Part shown: positions 27,355 to 34,930 of the stretch, piece after piece
Layout: every line of letters starts with the position of its first letter
Position numbering within the stretch: the first letter of the stretch is position 1
DNA from: Sphingomonas sp. CBMAI 2297
Lineage (GTDB): Bacteria; Pseudomonadota; Alphaproteobacteria; Sphingomonadales; Sphingomonadaceae
DNA length: 64,000 nucleotides
Assembly: GCF_029870595.1 (NCBI RefSeq)
Contig: NZ_JAPDIR010000008.1
Span: 1 to 64,000 of the forward strand
Direction: 5' to 3'
Notes under the pieces: model-generated
Databases searched by the model: none
What the model saw: the letters and a program-made list of their open reading frames with translations, nothing else
Told to the model about the DNA's origin: nothing
Position numbers and translations under genes: made by a program

Positions 27355-27405
27355 TTGCACTTTGCGTTCGCTTGCATTACATCGTCATGCAGAAAGGAAA
27401 TCGAC

Positions 27406-27669
27406 ATGGCCGCAAACGCTCTTGTGCAGACCCGGATCGACGGAGCGGTGAAGGAGGAAGCCGCGACCGTGCTGGCTGCTATGGGGCTGACCGTCTCCGA
27501 TGCCGTGCGCCTGATGCTGACCCGCGTTGCCCGCGACAAGGCCTTGCCGTTTGAACCGCTGGTGCCCAATGCCGAGACGATCGAGGCCATGAAGGAAGCG
27601 CGCGAGGGAAAGGGCAAGCGGTTCGCCACGGTGGTCGACCTGATGGCCGACCTCAATGCGGACGATTGA
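27406..27669 (+). CDS. RelB/DinJ-family antitoxin
   Basis: This 87-residue protein has a ribbon-helix-helix N-terminus (LVQTRIDGAVKEEAATVLAA then MGLTVSDAVRLMLTRVA) typical of RelB/DinJ antitoxins, which bind their own promoter and neutralise the partner toxin. ATG 27406 follows AAGGAAA. The stop overlaps the toxin gene by 14 bases, giving coupled translation. The pair probably stabilises the plasmid or island. Confidence 0.9.
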   Translation: MAANALVQTRIDGAVKEEAATVLAAMGLTVSDAVRLMLTRVARDKALPFEPLVPNAETIEAMKEAREGKGKRFATVVDLMADLNADD

Positions 27670-27937
27670 ACGCTTCGGGCGGTTCAAGCGCGACTACAAG
27701 CGGGAGAAGAAGGGGCAGCACGCCAAGACGCTGGACGCTGACCTGATCCCGATCATCGAGGCGCTGGCATCCGACGAGCCGCTTGAACCGCGCCACCGCG
27801 ACCATGCGCTGACCGGCGACTGGCGCGACCATCGCGATTGCCACATAAAGCCCGACCTCGTGCTGATTTACCGCAAGCCCGATGACGACACCTTGCAGCT
27901 TGTGCGCTTGGGATCGCACGCGGAATTGGGTTGGTGA
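27656..27937 (+). CDS. YafQ-family mRNA interferase toxin
   Basis: This 93-residue RelE/YafQ-type toxin cleaves mRNA on the ribosome. The pattern FKRDYKREKKGQ, then HALTGDWRDHRDCHIKPDLV and LIYRKPDDDTLQLVRLGSHA is characteristic of YafQ, including catalytic His residues near the C-terminus. It begins inside the antitoxin gene. It appears intact. Confidence 0.92.
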   Translation: MRTIERFGRFKRDYKREKKGQHAKTLDADLIPIIEALASDEPLEPRHRDHALTGDWRDHRDCHIKPDLVLIYRKPDDDTLQLVRLGSHAELGW

Positions 27938-28220
27938 CGCCCGCGCATGGCGAGCTTATACGTTTGTCGGGTATGTCAGCCAGAGGCACGATTACGGGTT
28001 AGGTGTGATCAGCGAGCATCCGATGCCAACAAGCTTTTGCAGAAGACATCAATCGCAGAGATGCATTCGGCAGGCGCTGCTTGAAACAAAAATGAGGGCC
28101 ATAAATCACTTTCACCCTCAAATTCTGACAAATTTGCCGTTAGTTCACGACTGGTGAGCGAGAAATGAGCCGATCGCGTTGGGCTTGAAGAGCCGACCGC
28201 TCGCTCCACCGTCGTGACCC

Positions 28221-28328
28221 CTACGTTGATGACCGGCGGATGCTGGCCCGGTAGACGATGCTGCCGAGAGCGACGACGACGCCCATGATCGCAAAAGATT
28301 CCATGCTCGAATGGCTCAAAAGCCAGAT
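28221..28328 (-). pseudogene. Remnant of an unidentified membrane protein
   Basis: On the minus strand about 36 codons read FLLTIWLLSHSSMESFAIMG then VVVALGSIVYRASIRRSST and stop at 28221. This is a hydrophobic helix and basic tail that looks like the C-terminus of a membrane protein. The frame breaks down to the right where the SDR sequence begins, so it is probably one side of a deletion or insertion junction. The parent family is not recognised. Confidence 0.35.
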
Positions 28329-29004
28329 CGTGAGAAGGAACGTCACGGTCAAGGACGATATTGCTGCGGTCGTGGCCCGGGCGCAGGCGCGTCGACCCGT
28401 CGATATTCTGGTCAACAACGCCGGCGGCGGCGTGATCGGCGCCACCGAAGAGATGTCGGACGCCGAGGTCGAAGGCCAGATCGCGCTCAATCTCATGGCG
28501 CCCATCCACATCACCCGCGCCTTTGTCCCCGCGATGCGCCTGCGCGGGAGCGGCCGGATCATCCAGATCTCCAGCGCCAGCGGTCAGGGCTCGCTTCCGA
28601 CGAGCAGTCTCTATCATGCGGCCAAATGGGGCCTGGAGGGCTTCAGCGAATGCCTCCGCCAGGAGCTTGAACCCTTCAACCTGTTCGTGACGCTGATCGA
28701 GCCGGGTGGCGCGCGCACCAGCTTCAGCCACAACCTGCAATTCGCCAGCGAGATCGCCGCCTATCGCGATACGCCCGCCGGCGATATCCGCAAGATGTTC
28801 GAGACCGCCGGAAACGAGCTCTACACGCTCGACCCGCAAAAGATCGCGCAAGCGATCGTCGATGTCGCAACCAGCGACCATCCGCCGCTGCGCGTGACTC
28901 TGGGGGGTGACGCTTTCGGCGTTGTCCAGGCGGCGCTGCAATCGCGGCTCGCCTTTCTGCAGTCCCAGGAAGCGCTCGCGCGCTCGGTCGCTTTCGACAG
29001 TTGA
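28329..29004 (+). pseudogene. Short-chain dehydrogenase lacking its N-terminal nucleotide-binding part
   Basis: From about NVTVKDDIAAVVARAQARRP onwards the frame matches an SDR: VDILVNNAGGGVIGATEEM, catalytic SSASGQGS, then YHAAKWGLEGF (Y-x3-K). The N-terminal TGxxxGIG NAD(P) motif and first beta-alpha units, about 55 residues, are absent. The sequence upstream (to the possible start at 28258) is unrelated and hydrophobic on the other strand. An open frame persists, but loss of the cofactor site means it is most likely non-functional. Confidence 0.65.
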
Positions 29005-29454
29005 GCTTTCCCGTCTTCCAGCTTTCGTCTCCGCGCGGTGCGATGCGCCTCACCGGGGCCCGGCAACCCCTGTCGTCAGCGCCGCTATCCGATACTTAGG
29101 TATAGCCATCCGACACGATTGCCGAAGCGCCAAACGGGCAATCGCTTGGTACCATCGCAAGAGAGGACGAAGCCCTCGCGGTCGCCAATCAAGGGTGCGC
29201 GGACCTTCGCAGTCTGCGTGCCCTTGATTTGGCAGCGCGCCGCCCAGCCACGCGCGTCATGAACGGGAGCGGCCTTCTGCGAAACCCAACGCTCCGCCGC
29301 TTTTTCTACAAGCTCTCGCTCGAATTGCTGCGCGCCGCTTTCTTCTTCCTGCGACTGGGCTTGAAGAATGAGGCGCGTCTGCTCGTGCGCGCGTCTCAAT
29401 GGGCCAGGCACACGGCTTCCGGTCGCCGCCGCAGTGGCGGCACCGGAAAGTGCC
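29005..29454. other. 450-base stretch without a recognisable gene
   Basis: Open frames exist on both strands but none has a ribosome site plus recognisable protein features. A TTAGGTATAG element at 29096-29105 differs at two positions from TTACGTATAC at 18126. The region is likely the corA upstream region plus decayed sequence from the neighbouring scar. Confidence 0.4.
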
Positions 29455-30423
29455 ATGAGCGTCGTCGCCGCCTTTCTTTATCACGAGGGCAAACGGCTAC
29501 GGCCGGTGACCCTGATCGATCCGGCGTGCGAGCATATCGCCAAGGATGACTTTGTGTGGATCGGCCTCTCCCAGCCCACCGAGACAGAACTTGCCGACAT
29601 CGCCGGAAATTACGGCCTTCACCCGCTTGCCGTGGAAGATGCCGGCAACGGCCACCAGATTTCCAAGCTCGACGTCTACGGTGACCAGTTGTTCATCGTC
29701 GCCAGGACGGCACATCTTGAAGGCGATCATATCGCCTACGGCTCCACCGCGATTTTCCTGGGCAAGAGTTTCCTGATCACCGTTCGGCAGGGTTCGGCAC
29801 GTTCGCACAGCGAGCTTCGCGCGCATCTCGAAATCACGCCCGAGCTGCTGCGCGAGGGCCCGGACTATGTGCTCCATGCCATTCTGGACTTCATCGTCGA
29901 TGGCTATTTCCCGATCGTCGAGGCGATCGAGGAGGACGTCCTCAAGATGGAGCAGCGCATGCTTGCAGCCTTTCTCACCCGCGAGGAGGTGACCCGGATT
30001 TTCACGCTGCGGCGTGAGCTCGTCCGCTTCCAACGCGTGCTCGGACCCATGCTCGAGGTCGGTCGCAAGCTGGTGAACCTGCAGCTTCCGCGGCTTGATG
30101 AGGCCTCCAAACCCTATTTCCGTGATTTGCTCGATCACATGCTCAGGGTTGAGAGCGCCATCACCGGCATCCGCGACATCCTGATCTCGGTGTTCGAGGC
30201 GAGTCACCTGCTCGAACAGCAGCGCCAGGGTGCGATCACGCGTCAGCTTGCCGCCTGGGCCGCGATCCTCGCGGTGCCTACCGCGATTGCCGGAATCTAC
30301 GGCATGAATTTCGAGAATATGCCCGAACTGAAGACGCAATGGGGATATTTCGTCATCCTCGGCGTCATCGCTGCGGTCTGCATCGGACCCTACATCCGGT
30401 TCAAACGCAGCCACTGGCTTTGA
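29455..30423 (+). CDS. corA: CorA-family divalent cation transporter
   Basis: This 322-residue CorA-type channel moves Mg2+ or other divalent cations (Co, Ni, Zn in relatives). It has a cytoplasmic N-terminal funnel, long helix (about 140-260) and two C-terminal helices with the signature YGMNFENMPEL at the pore. The usual end (FKRSHWL, basic/aromatic) is present. ATG 29455 is the last start before conserved sequence; the frame opens at 29368. It lies at the boundary between the scar and the FixLJ region. Uptake versus export is unknown. Confidence 0.88.
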   Translation: MSVVAAFLYHEGKRLRPVTLIDPACEHIAKDDFVWIGLSQPTETELADIAGNYGLHPLAVEDAGNGHQISKLDVYGDQLFIVARTAHLEGDHIAYGSTAIFLGKSFLITVRQGSARSHSELRAHLEITPELLREGPDYVLHAILDFIVDGYFPIVEAIEEDVLKMEQRMLAAFLTREEVTRIFTLRRELVRFQRVLGPMLEVGRKLVNLQLPRLDEASKPYFRDLLDHMLRVESAITGIRDILISVFEASHLLEQQRQGAITRQLAAWAAILAVPTAIAGIYGMNFENMPELKTQWGYFVILGVIAAVCIGPYIRFKRSHWL

Positions 30424-30482
30424 CGTCGCTGACCGCTTTCCACATCGCGCGGGCTGAGGCCGCTGGGGCAGGCCGCCATAAC

Positions 30483-30935
30483 TCAATGCTTTCGAAGCGT
30501 CTCGGCGCGGTGCCGGTCCAACGCATCGAGCAAAGCCCTGCCGATCAAAGGCTTTGCGAGAACGTGATCGAAGCCCGCCTCGGCGGCCCGCGAGGCCAGC
30601 AGCGTGTCGTGAAAGCCTGAGATCATGATGGCGCGTCCCGACCATCCGATCTCGCGAAGGTGACGCAGCATCGCGAATCCGTCGATGTCGGGCATGCGAT
30701 AGTCGAGGATGACGCAGTCTGCTTCCTTCGCGCGCGGGTCGGCCAACAGCGCGTGGCCGGTGGTATATCCCCACACAGCATAGCCGCGCGATCTCAGCAG
30801 CAGCTGGAGGCCACGCCGCACGCCGGGATCGTCGTCGGAAACGAGGATGGTGTATCTGCCATCATGCTGGGTGGAACGGACCGATGGCATTGCGAGAAGC
30901 GGACACCCGTGTGACGATTGCACCATCGATCGCAT
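30483..30935 (-). CDS. Single-domain response regulator
   Basis: This 150-residue protein consists of a receiver domain without an output domain: acidic pocket SDDDPGVRRG, phospho-acceptor Asp78 in VILDYRMPDIDG, and conserved Lys in VLAKPL. An N-terminal extension of about 25 residues is poorly conserved, and ATG 30890 is an alternative start. It lies 37 bases after fixJ on the same strand, with a CTACGTAG palindrome in the gap. It may act as a phosphate sink or partner for the FixL kinase. Confidence 0.85.
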   Translation of the reverse strand: MRSMVQSSHGCPLLAMPSVRSTQHDGRYTILVSDDDPGVRRGLQLLLRSRGYAVWGYTTGHALLADPRAKEADCVILDYRMPDIDGFAMLRHLREIGWSGRAIMISGFHDTLLASRAAEAGFDHVLAKPLIGRALLDALDRHRAETLRKH

Positions 30936-30954
30936 ATCGCGCCCCGTCCCGTCG

Positions 30955-30962
30955 CTACGTAG
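30955..30962. promoter_or_regulatory. CTACGTAG palindrome (FixJ-like box)
   Basis: A perfect 8-base palindrome CTACGTAG lies between the fixJ stop and the start of the single receiver gene. TACGTAG is close to cores reported for FixJ binding, so FixJ may drive the receiver gene, as a feedback loop. Confidence 0.4.
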
Positions 30963-30971
30963 AGGTCGCAG

Positions 30972-31595
30972 TCACTTCGGCTTGCGGCCCATGCCCGCGG
31001 CAAAGGCGATCCGCAGGGCTTCGGACAAATTGCGGACCTCGAGCTTGGCCATCAGGCTCGCGCGATGGACCTCGACCGTTCGCGATGAACAGCCCAGGTC
31101 ATAGGCGATCGTCTTGTTGGGCAGGCCGTTCGCCAGCCTTTCGAGCACTTCCCGCTCCCGGGGCGTCAGTGCAGCGACCCGCACCCCTGCTTCGGACGTT
31201 TCCAGGGTACGAAGGTCGACATCGTCGAGACGCGCGAACGCGCGGCTGACGGCGCCGAGCAGGGCCGCTTTCTCGAAGGGCTTCTCGAGAAAGTCGACCG
31301 CGCCGCCTTTCATGGCCTGCACCGCAACCGACACGTCGCCATGGCCGGTCAGGACGATGACCGGCATGTTGACCCCGCGTGCTGCCATGGCGGCCTGAAC
31401 CTCGAGACCGTCCATCTCGGGCATGCGCACGTCAAGGATGACGCAGCCGACGGCCGCCGACTTCGCCTCCTTGAGAAACTCCACGCCCGAGGCATAGGTC
31501 ACGACGTCGTAGCCCGCGGTCTTGAGCGCAAAGCTCGCCGCCTTGCGGATGCTCTCCTCGTCGTCGACCAGATGGATGACGCGTCTATCCCCCAT
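30972..31595 (-). CDS. fixJ: FixJ-type response regulator
   Basis: This 207-residue two-domain regulator has a receiver with HLVDDEESIRK, phospho-acceptor Asp55 (VILDVRMPEMDG) and the FLEKPFEK loop. A LuxR/FixJ helix-turn-helix follows (LTPREREVLERLANGLPNKT then IAYDLGCSSRTVEVHRA). ATG 31595 follows GGAGG by six bases and overlaps the fixL stop, so it is translated with the kinase. It should activate transcription when FixL phosphorylates it at low oxygen. A close relative is encoded at 57801-58421. Confidence 0.92.
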   Translation of the reverse strand: MGDRRVIHLVDDEESIRKAASFALKTAGYDVVTYASGVEFLKEAKSAAVGCVILDVRMPEMDGLEVQAAMAARGVNMPVIVLTGHGDVSVAVQAMKGGAVDFLEKPFEKAALLGAVSRAFARLDDVDLRTLETSEAGVRVAALTPREREVLERLANGLPNKTIAYDLGCSSRTVEVHRASLMAKLEVRNLSEALRIAFAAGMGRKPK

Positions 31596-33132
31596 GTTCC
31601 TCCTCCGCCCGCGCATGGATCAAGGTAAAATGAAAGCGCGCGCCGCCGCGGTCGGGGCGCTCCATCCAGATACGGCCCCCATGCGCTTCGATGATGGTCC
31701 GGCAGATCGAAAGGCCGAGGCCCATGCCGTCGGCCTTTGTCGAGTTGAACGCCGTGAAGAGCTGCTCGCGGACCTCGTCGGCGATGCCGGGGCCGGTATC
31801 CTCCACGGTCACCTCGATCAGCCCGTCAGGGCGCAACCTGGTCGCCACCTTGAGGTCGCGAACGGGACATTCCGCCATCGCCTCGATGGCATTGCGCATC
31901 AGGTTGACCAGCACCTGCTGGATCTGCACCCTGTCGACGAGGACCGGCGTCGCGGCGGGATCGACCGCAAAGAAGCTGCGGATGCCGCGCTCGCGTGCGC
32001 CGACCAGCGCGAGCTGGCTCGCCTCGGCGATGACCTGCGGCAGCTCGTGGAGGCTCTTGTCGACCTCGCCACGGGCGACGAAATCGCGCAGGCGCCGGAC
32101 GATATGGCCGGCCCGCAGCGTTTCCTGAGCGGCATCATCCATCACCGACCGCAGCGACACGAAGGGTTCGTCGTCCCGCTCGTCGAGCATGTCGCGGATC
32201 GTCTCGAGATAGAGCGCGACCGCGGCAAGCGGCTGGTTGAGTTCGTGGGCAAGAGTCGAGGCCATCGTGCCCATCGCGCTCAGCCGGGAGACATGGGCCA
32301 GCTCTGCCTGCAGTTCCTTGAGCCTGAGCTCATCCTGCTCCTTGGCGGTGAGATCCCGGATGAAGCCGGTGAACAACCGCTGCCCGTCTTCACCGGCCTC
32401 GCCGACCGTCAGCTGCATCGGGAAAGTCGAGCCGTCGCGGCGCTGGCCGACCACGACGCGACCGAGGCCAATGATCCGGCGCTCGCCGGTCTGCAGATAA
32501 TGCGCGAGATATTCGTCATGCCGGTCGCGATCGGGCTGGGGCATGAGGCAGGAGACGTTGCGGCCGACGAGCTCGGCTTCGCTGTAGCCGAACAGGCGTT
32601 GTGCCGCTGCGCTGAACGACGTGATGGCGCCGGTCTCGTCGATGATGATCATCGCATCCGGCACCGTCGCCAGAATCGATTGCAGATGCTGCTCGCGGGT
32701 CTCGATCGATGCGCGGACCGCCGCCTCGTCGGTGACATCGCGGCTGATGCAGGCGAAGCCGCGATGTGTGTCGCCTTCGAACAGTGCGGTGATCGTCAGG
32801 CGCGCCAGATATTCCGCGCCGTTCTCGCAGACCCGCCACGCTTCGCGCTCCAGCGTGCCCTCGTGAAGGGCGGCCGCCAGGTCTGCGCCTGGACGCCCCG
32901 CCGCAATCTCGTCGGGCGGGTAGAACAGGTCGTGGGGCTGTCCCAGAACGCGATCGAGCGGCCAGCATTCGGCACGCTCGCCTTCTTCATTATAGCTCAG
33001 CACGATCCCGGAAGGATCGAGCAGCGTCAGGACGTGGCCGCCAGCCTGTCGCAGGAACAGCAGCGCAAGCCGCGCTACGTCGCTTGCAATCTCGTCCGCC
33101 CCGCGCCTCGTGTCGACCATCGGCCGGCTCAC
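31585..33132 (-). CDS. fixL: FixL-type haem-PAS oxygen-sensing histidine kinase
   Basis: This 515-residue soluble kinase has two PAS domains (about 30-140 and 145-265), a dimerisation domain with phospho-His296 (STLAHELNQPLAA) and an ATPase domain (LVNLMRNAIEAM, VEDTGPGIADE, GMGLGLSI). The second PAS keeps the haem ligand of Bradyrhizobium FixL (His200, here His205 in DRDRHDEYLAHY) and the oxygen-gating Arg220 (here Arg225 in IIGLGRVV), exactly 20 residues apart. It is therefore a genuine haem-binding oxygen sensor by sequence. No membrane helices. It overlaps fixJ. Control of genes in this island is inferred. Confidence 0.93.
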   Translation of the reverse strand: MSRPMVDTRRGADEIASDVARLALLFLRQAGGHVLTLLDPSGIVLSYNEEGERAECWPLDRVLGQPHDLFYPPDEIAAGRPGADLAAALHEGTLEREAWRVCENGAEYLARLTITALFEGDTHRGFACISRDVTDEAAVRASIETREQHLQSILATVPDAMIIIDETGAITSFSAAAQRLFGYSEAELVGRNVSCLMPQPDRDRHDEYLAHYLQTGERRIIGLGRVVVGQRRDGSTFPMQLTVGEAGEDGQRLFTGFIRDLTAKEQDELRLKELQAELAHVSRLSAMGTMASTLAHELNQPLAAVALYLETIRDMLDERDDEPFVSLRSVMDDAAQETLRAGHIVRRLRDFVARGEVDKSLHELPQVIAEASQLALVGARERGIRSFFAVDPAATPVLVDRVQIQQVLVNLMRNAIEAMAECPVRDLKVATRLRPDGLIEVTVEDTGPGIADEVREQLFTAFNSTKADGMGLGLSICRTIIEAHGGRIWMERPDRGGARFHFTLIHARAEEEHGG

Positions 33133-33178
33133 ATGCCTGGCCGGGCGCGCGTATCCGGGCGTAGCCCGACCGAGCCGC

Positions 33179-33652
33179 TCAGCGCCGCGCGAGAATGGCC
33201 TTCATCTCGTCGATTTCCTGCCGCTGCGAGCGCTTGATCGATTCGCAGAGCCGGATGACTTCCGGATCGCTGAGCTTTGCTTCCTGGCACATCAGGATCG
33301 CCCCGGAATGGTGCGGGATCATCGAGCGCAGAAAGGCCGTGTCGCCGATCGTGGTCTGGGTGCGGATAAGCGCGAAGCTGCCGAAGAAGGCGACCAGCGA
33401 GGCGGCGATCAGCGCGATGTTGGCGGCCTTCGACGCAAACATGTGCCGCATGGCGAGGATCATCAGCACTACCATCGGTGCGACCATCATCAGCGTCATG
33501 TAGAGCATGTTGAGGTTGTTGTAGAAGCTGTCGAGCCCGTCGATCATGACGAACATCACCAGATACATGATGACGCCGCTGATGACGGTCTGAACGGCAA
33601 GGCTCCAATAGGCGCCCATCTTCCGGGTGTTCATGTGGGACGAATGGTCCAT
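33179..33652 (-). CDS. DUF305 membrane protein
   Basis: This 157-residue protein has three hydrophobic helices (about 12-35, 45-68, 75-97) followed by the DUF305 ferritin-like segment: FLRSMIPHHSGAILMCQEAK with metal-ligand His pair, and RLCESIKRSQRQEIDEMKAI. Such proteins accompany copper genes in sphingomonads. It is last in the run copA-copB-DUF305 on this strand and may belong to the same CnrH-driven transcript. Probable periplasmic or membrane metal-binding role. Confidence 0.88.
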   Translation of the reverse strand: MDHSSHMNTRKMGAYWSLAVQTVISGVIMYLVMFVMIDGLDSFYNNLNMLYMTLMMVAPMVVLMILAMRHMFASKAANIALIAASLVAFFGSFALIRTQTTIGDTAFLRSMIPHHSGAILMCQEAKLSDPEVIRLCESIKRSQRQEIDEMKAILARR

Positions 33653-33742
33653 GGCGTATCTCCTTCGCTCGGCGCCGGCCGACCTTGGTATGAGTGTAAC
33701 GCCCCGCTCTCCTGTTCGCCCCCGCCATCAGCCGTCCTGATG

Positions 33743-34930
33743 CTAAAACCAGAAGCGAACGCCGGCGACGAAGCTGGTCGCATGGACGTCCTCGCCGGCA
33801 AGCCTCGACAGCCGCGCCGTGTCGCCGGCTTTGCGCAGATAGGAGACGCCGATATAGGGTGCGAACTGGCGGCTGAACTCATAGCGCAGGCGCGCGCCGA
33901 GCTCTATGTTGACCAGCCCCGAACCGATGTCGTTCTCCGGAATATCCTGCGCGGCGAAATTGACCTCGGCGCGCGGCTGCAAGATCAGGCGCTGGGTGAT
34001 GCGCTGGTCGTAATAGCCCTCGACCCGGCCCAGAAGGTCGCCCTTGGTCGAGAGGAACAGCGCGCCTTCGACCTCGAACATGCCGGGAGCCAGACCCTCG
34101 ACGCCAACGGTCGCATAGGTGCGGTTGGGCCCGCGGCCGAAGTCCTGGCGGACGCCGGCCTGAAGGTTGAAATAGGGGTCGATGGCGCGGCTATAGAGGG
34201 CCTGGACGTCTGCGCTGTCGATCCCGCGGCCAAACTCGCCTTCCCCCTCGCTCTTGAGCCAGAGGCGGTTGATGTCGCCGCCGTAAAAGCCTTCGCCATC
34301 CCAGCGATAGCCATCGCGGCCGCTATGCGCCTGATACTCGAACAGGTTGAGCAGCACCTGCCCGAAATTGTTGCCGCCGCTGTCCTTCATCATGATGTCG
34401 CGCGAGCGCGCCATCTCGCCGCCGGGAAAATCCCGATCGGCGAAGTGGTCGCTGGGGGGGGGCGGCGGGGGCGCATTGCCGGCCGGAAGCGCCGTGCCGG
34501 TCATTTGCATGCCGGGCATGGCGGAGGTTCCGGGCATGGCGGTCTGGCCATGCTGCGAATGGTCCATCCCGGGCATGTCCGGCATCGCGCCGTCCTGATG
34601 CCGGGAGTGGTCCATGCCCGGCATCTCCGCCATCGCGGGAGCAGCGGGTTGCGGTTGACCGGCGGCATCTGCCTGTGGCGCAGGACTGGCCTGGTCCTGC
34701 GAATGGTCCATTGCCGGCATGGTGCCCGGCGCTGGTTTCTGAGCGCGCGGCCTGGTAGCGGGCTTGGGGCGCGGCGCGGCGGCCTTGTCCTTCTTTTTCT
34801 CCTGCGCCGGCCGCGCCCCGCCCGGCGGCGTCATGCCGGGCATGTCGTGCATCGAATGATCCTGGGCAAAGGCGGGCGCGGCGGAGAGAAGGGCGATCGC
34901 GCTCACCAGCGGCGTGAGGATGCGGGTCAT
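33743..34930 (-). CDS. copB: CopB outer-membrane copper resistance protein (set 2)
   Basis: This 395-residue protein has a signal peptide (TRILTPLVSAIALLSAAPAF) and a long Pro/Met/His-rich arm with repeated MPGMDHS units (about 20-150), a likely copper reservoir. The CopB barrel follows (FGQVLLNLFEYQAHSGRDGY, VRQDFGRGPNRTYATVGVEG, GSGLVNIELGARLRYEFSRQ) and ends in FWF, usual for outer-membrane proteins. It overlaps copA by four bases. The metal-binding arm is much longer than in the set 1 CopB. Confidence 0.93.
   Translation of the reverse strand: MTRILTPLVSAIALLSAAPAFAQDHSMHDMPGMTPPGGARPAQEKKKDKAAAPRPKPATRPRAQKPAPGTMPAMDHSQDQASPAPQADAAGQPQPAAPAMAEMPGMDHSRHQDGAMPDMPGMDHSQHGQTAMPGTSAMPGMQMTGTALPAGNAPPPPPPSDHFADRDFPGGEMARSRDIMMKDSGGNNFGQVLLNLFEYQAHSGRDGYRWDGEGFYGGDINRLWLKSEGEGEFGRGIDSADVQALYSRAIDPYFNLQAGVRQDFGRGPNRTYATVGVEGLAPGMFEVEGALFLSTKGDLLGRVEGYYDQRITQRLILQPRAEVNFAAQDIPENDIGSGLVNIELGARLRYEFSRQFAPYIGVSYLRKAGDTARLSRLAGEDVHATSFVAGVRFWF

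Noticed and set aside
27938-28220. Searched for tRNA or att sequence next to the integrase stub
   Set aside because: No cloverleaf or direct repeat was seen by eye.
29085-29456. 123-codon minus-strand frame before corA
   Set aside because: No ribosome site, no recognisable family, and it overlaps the corA upstream region.
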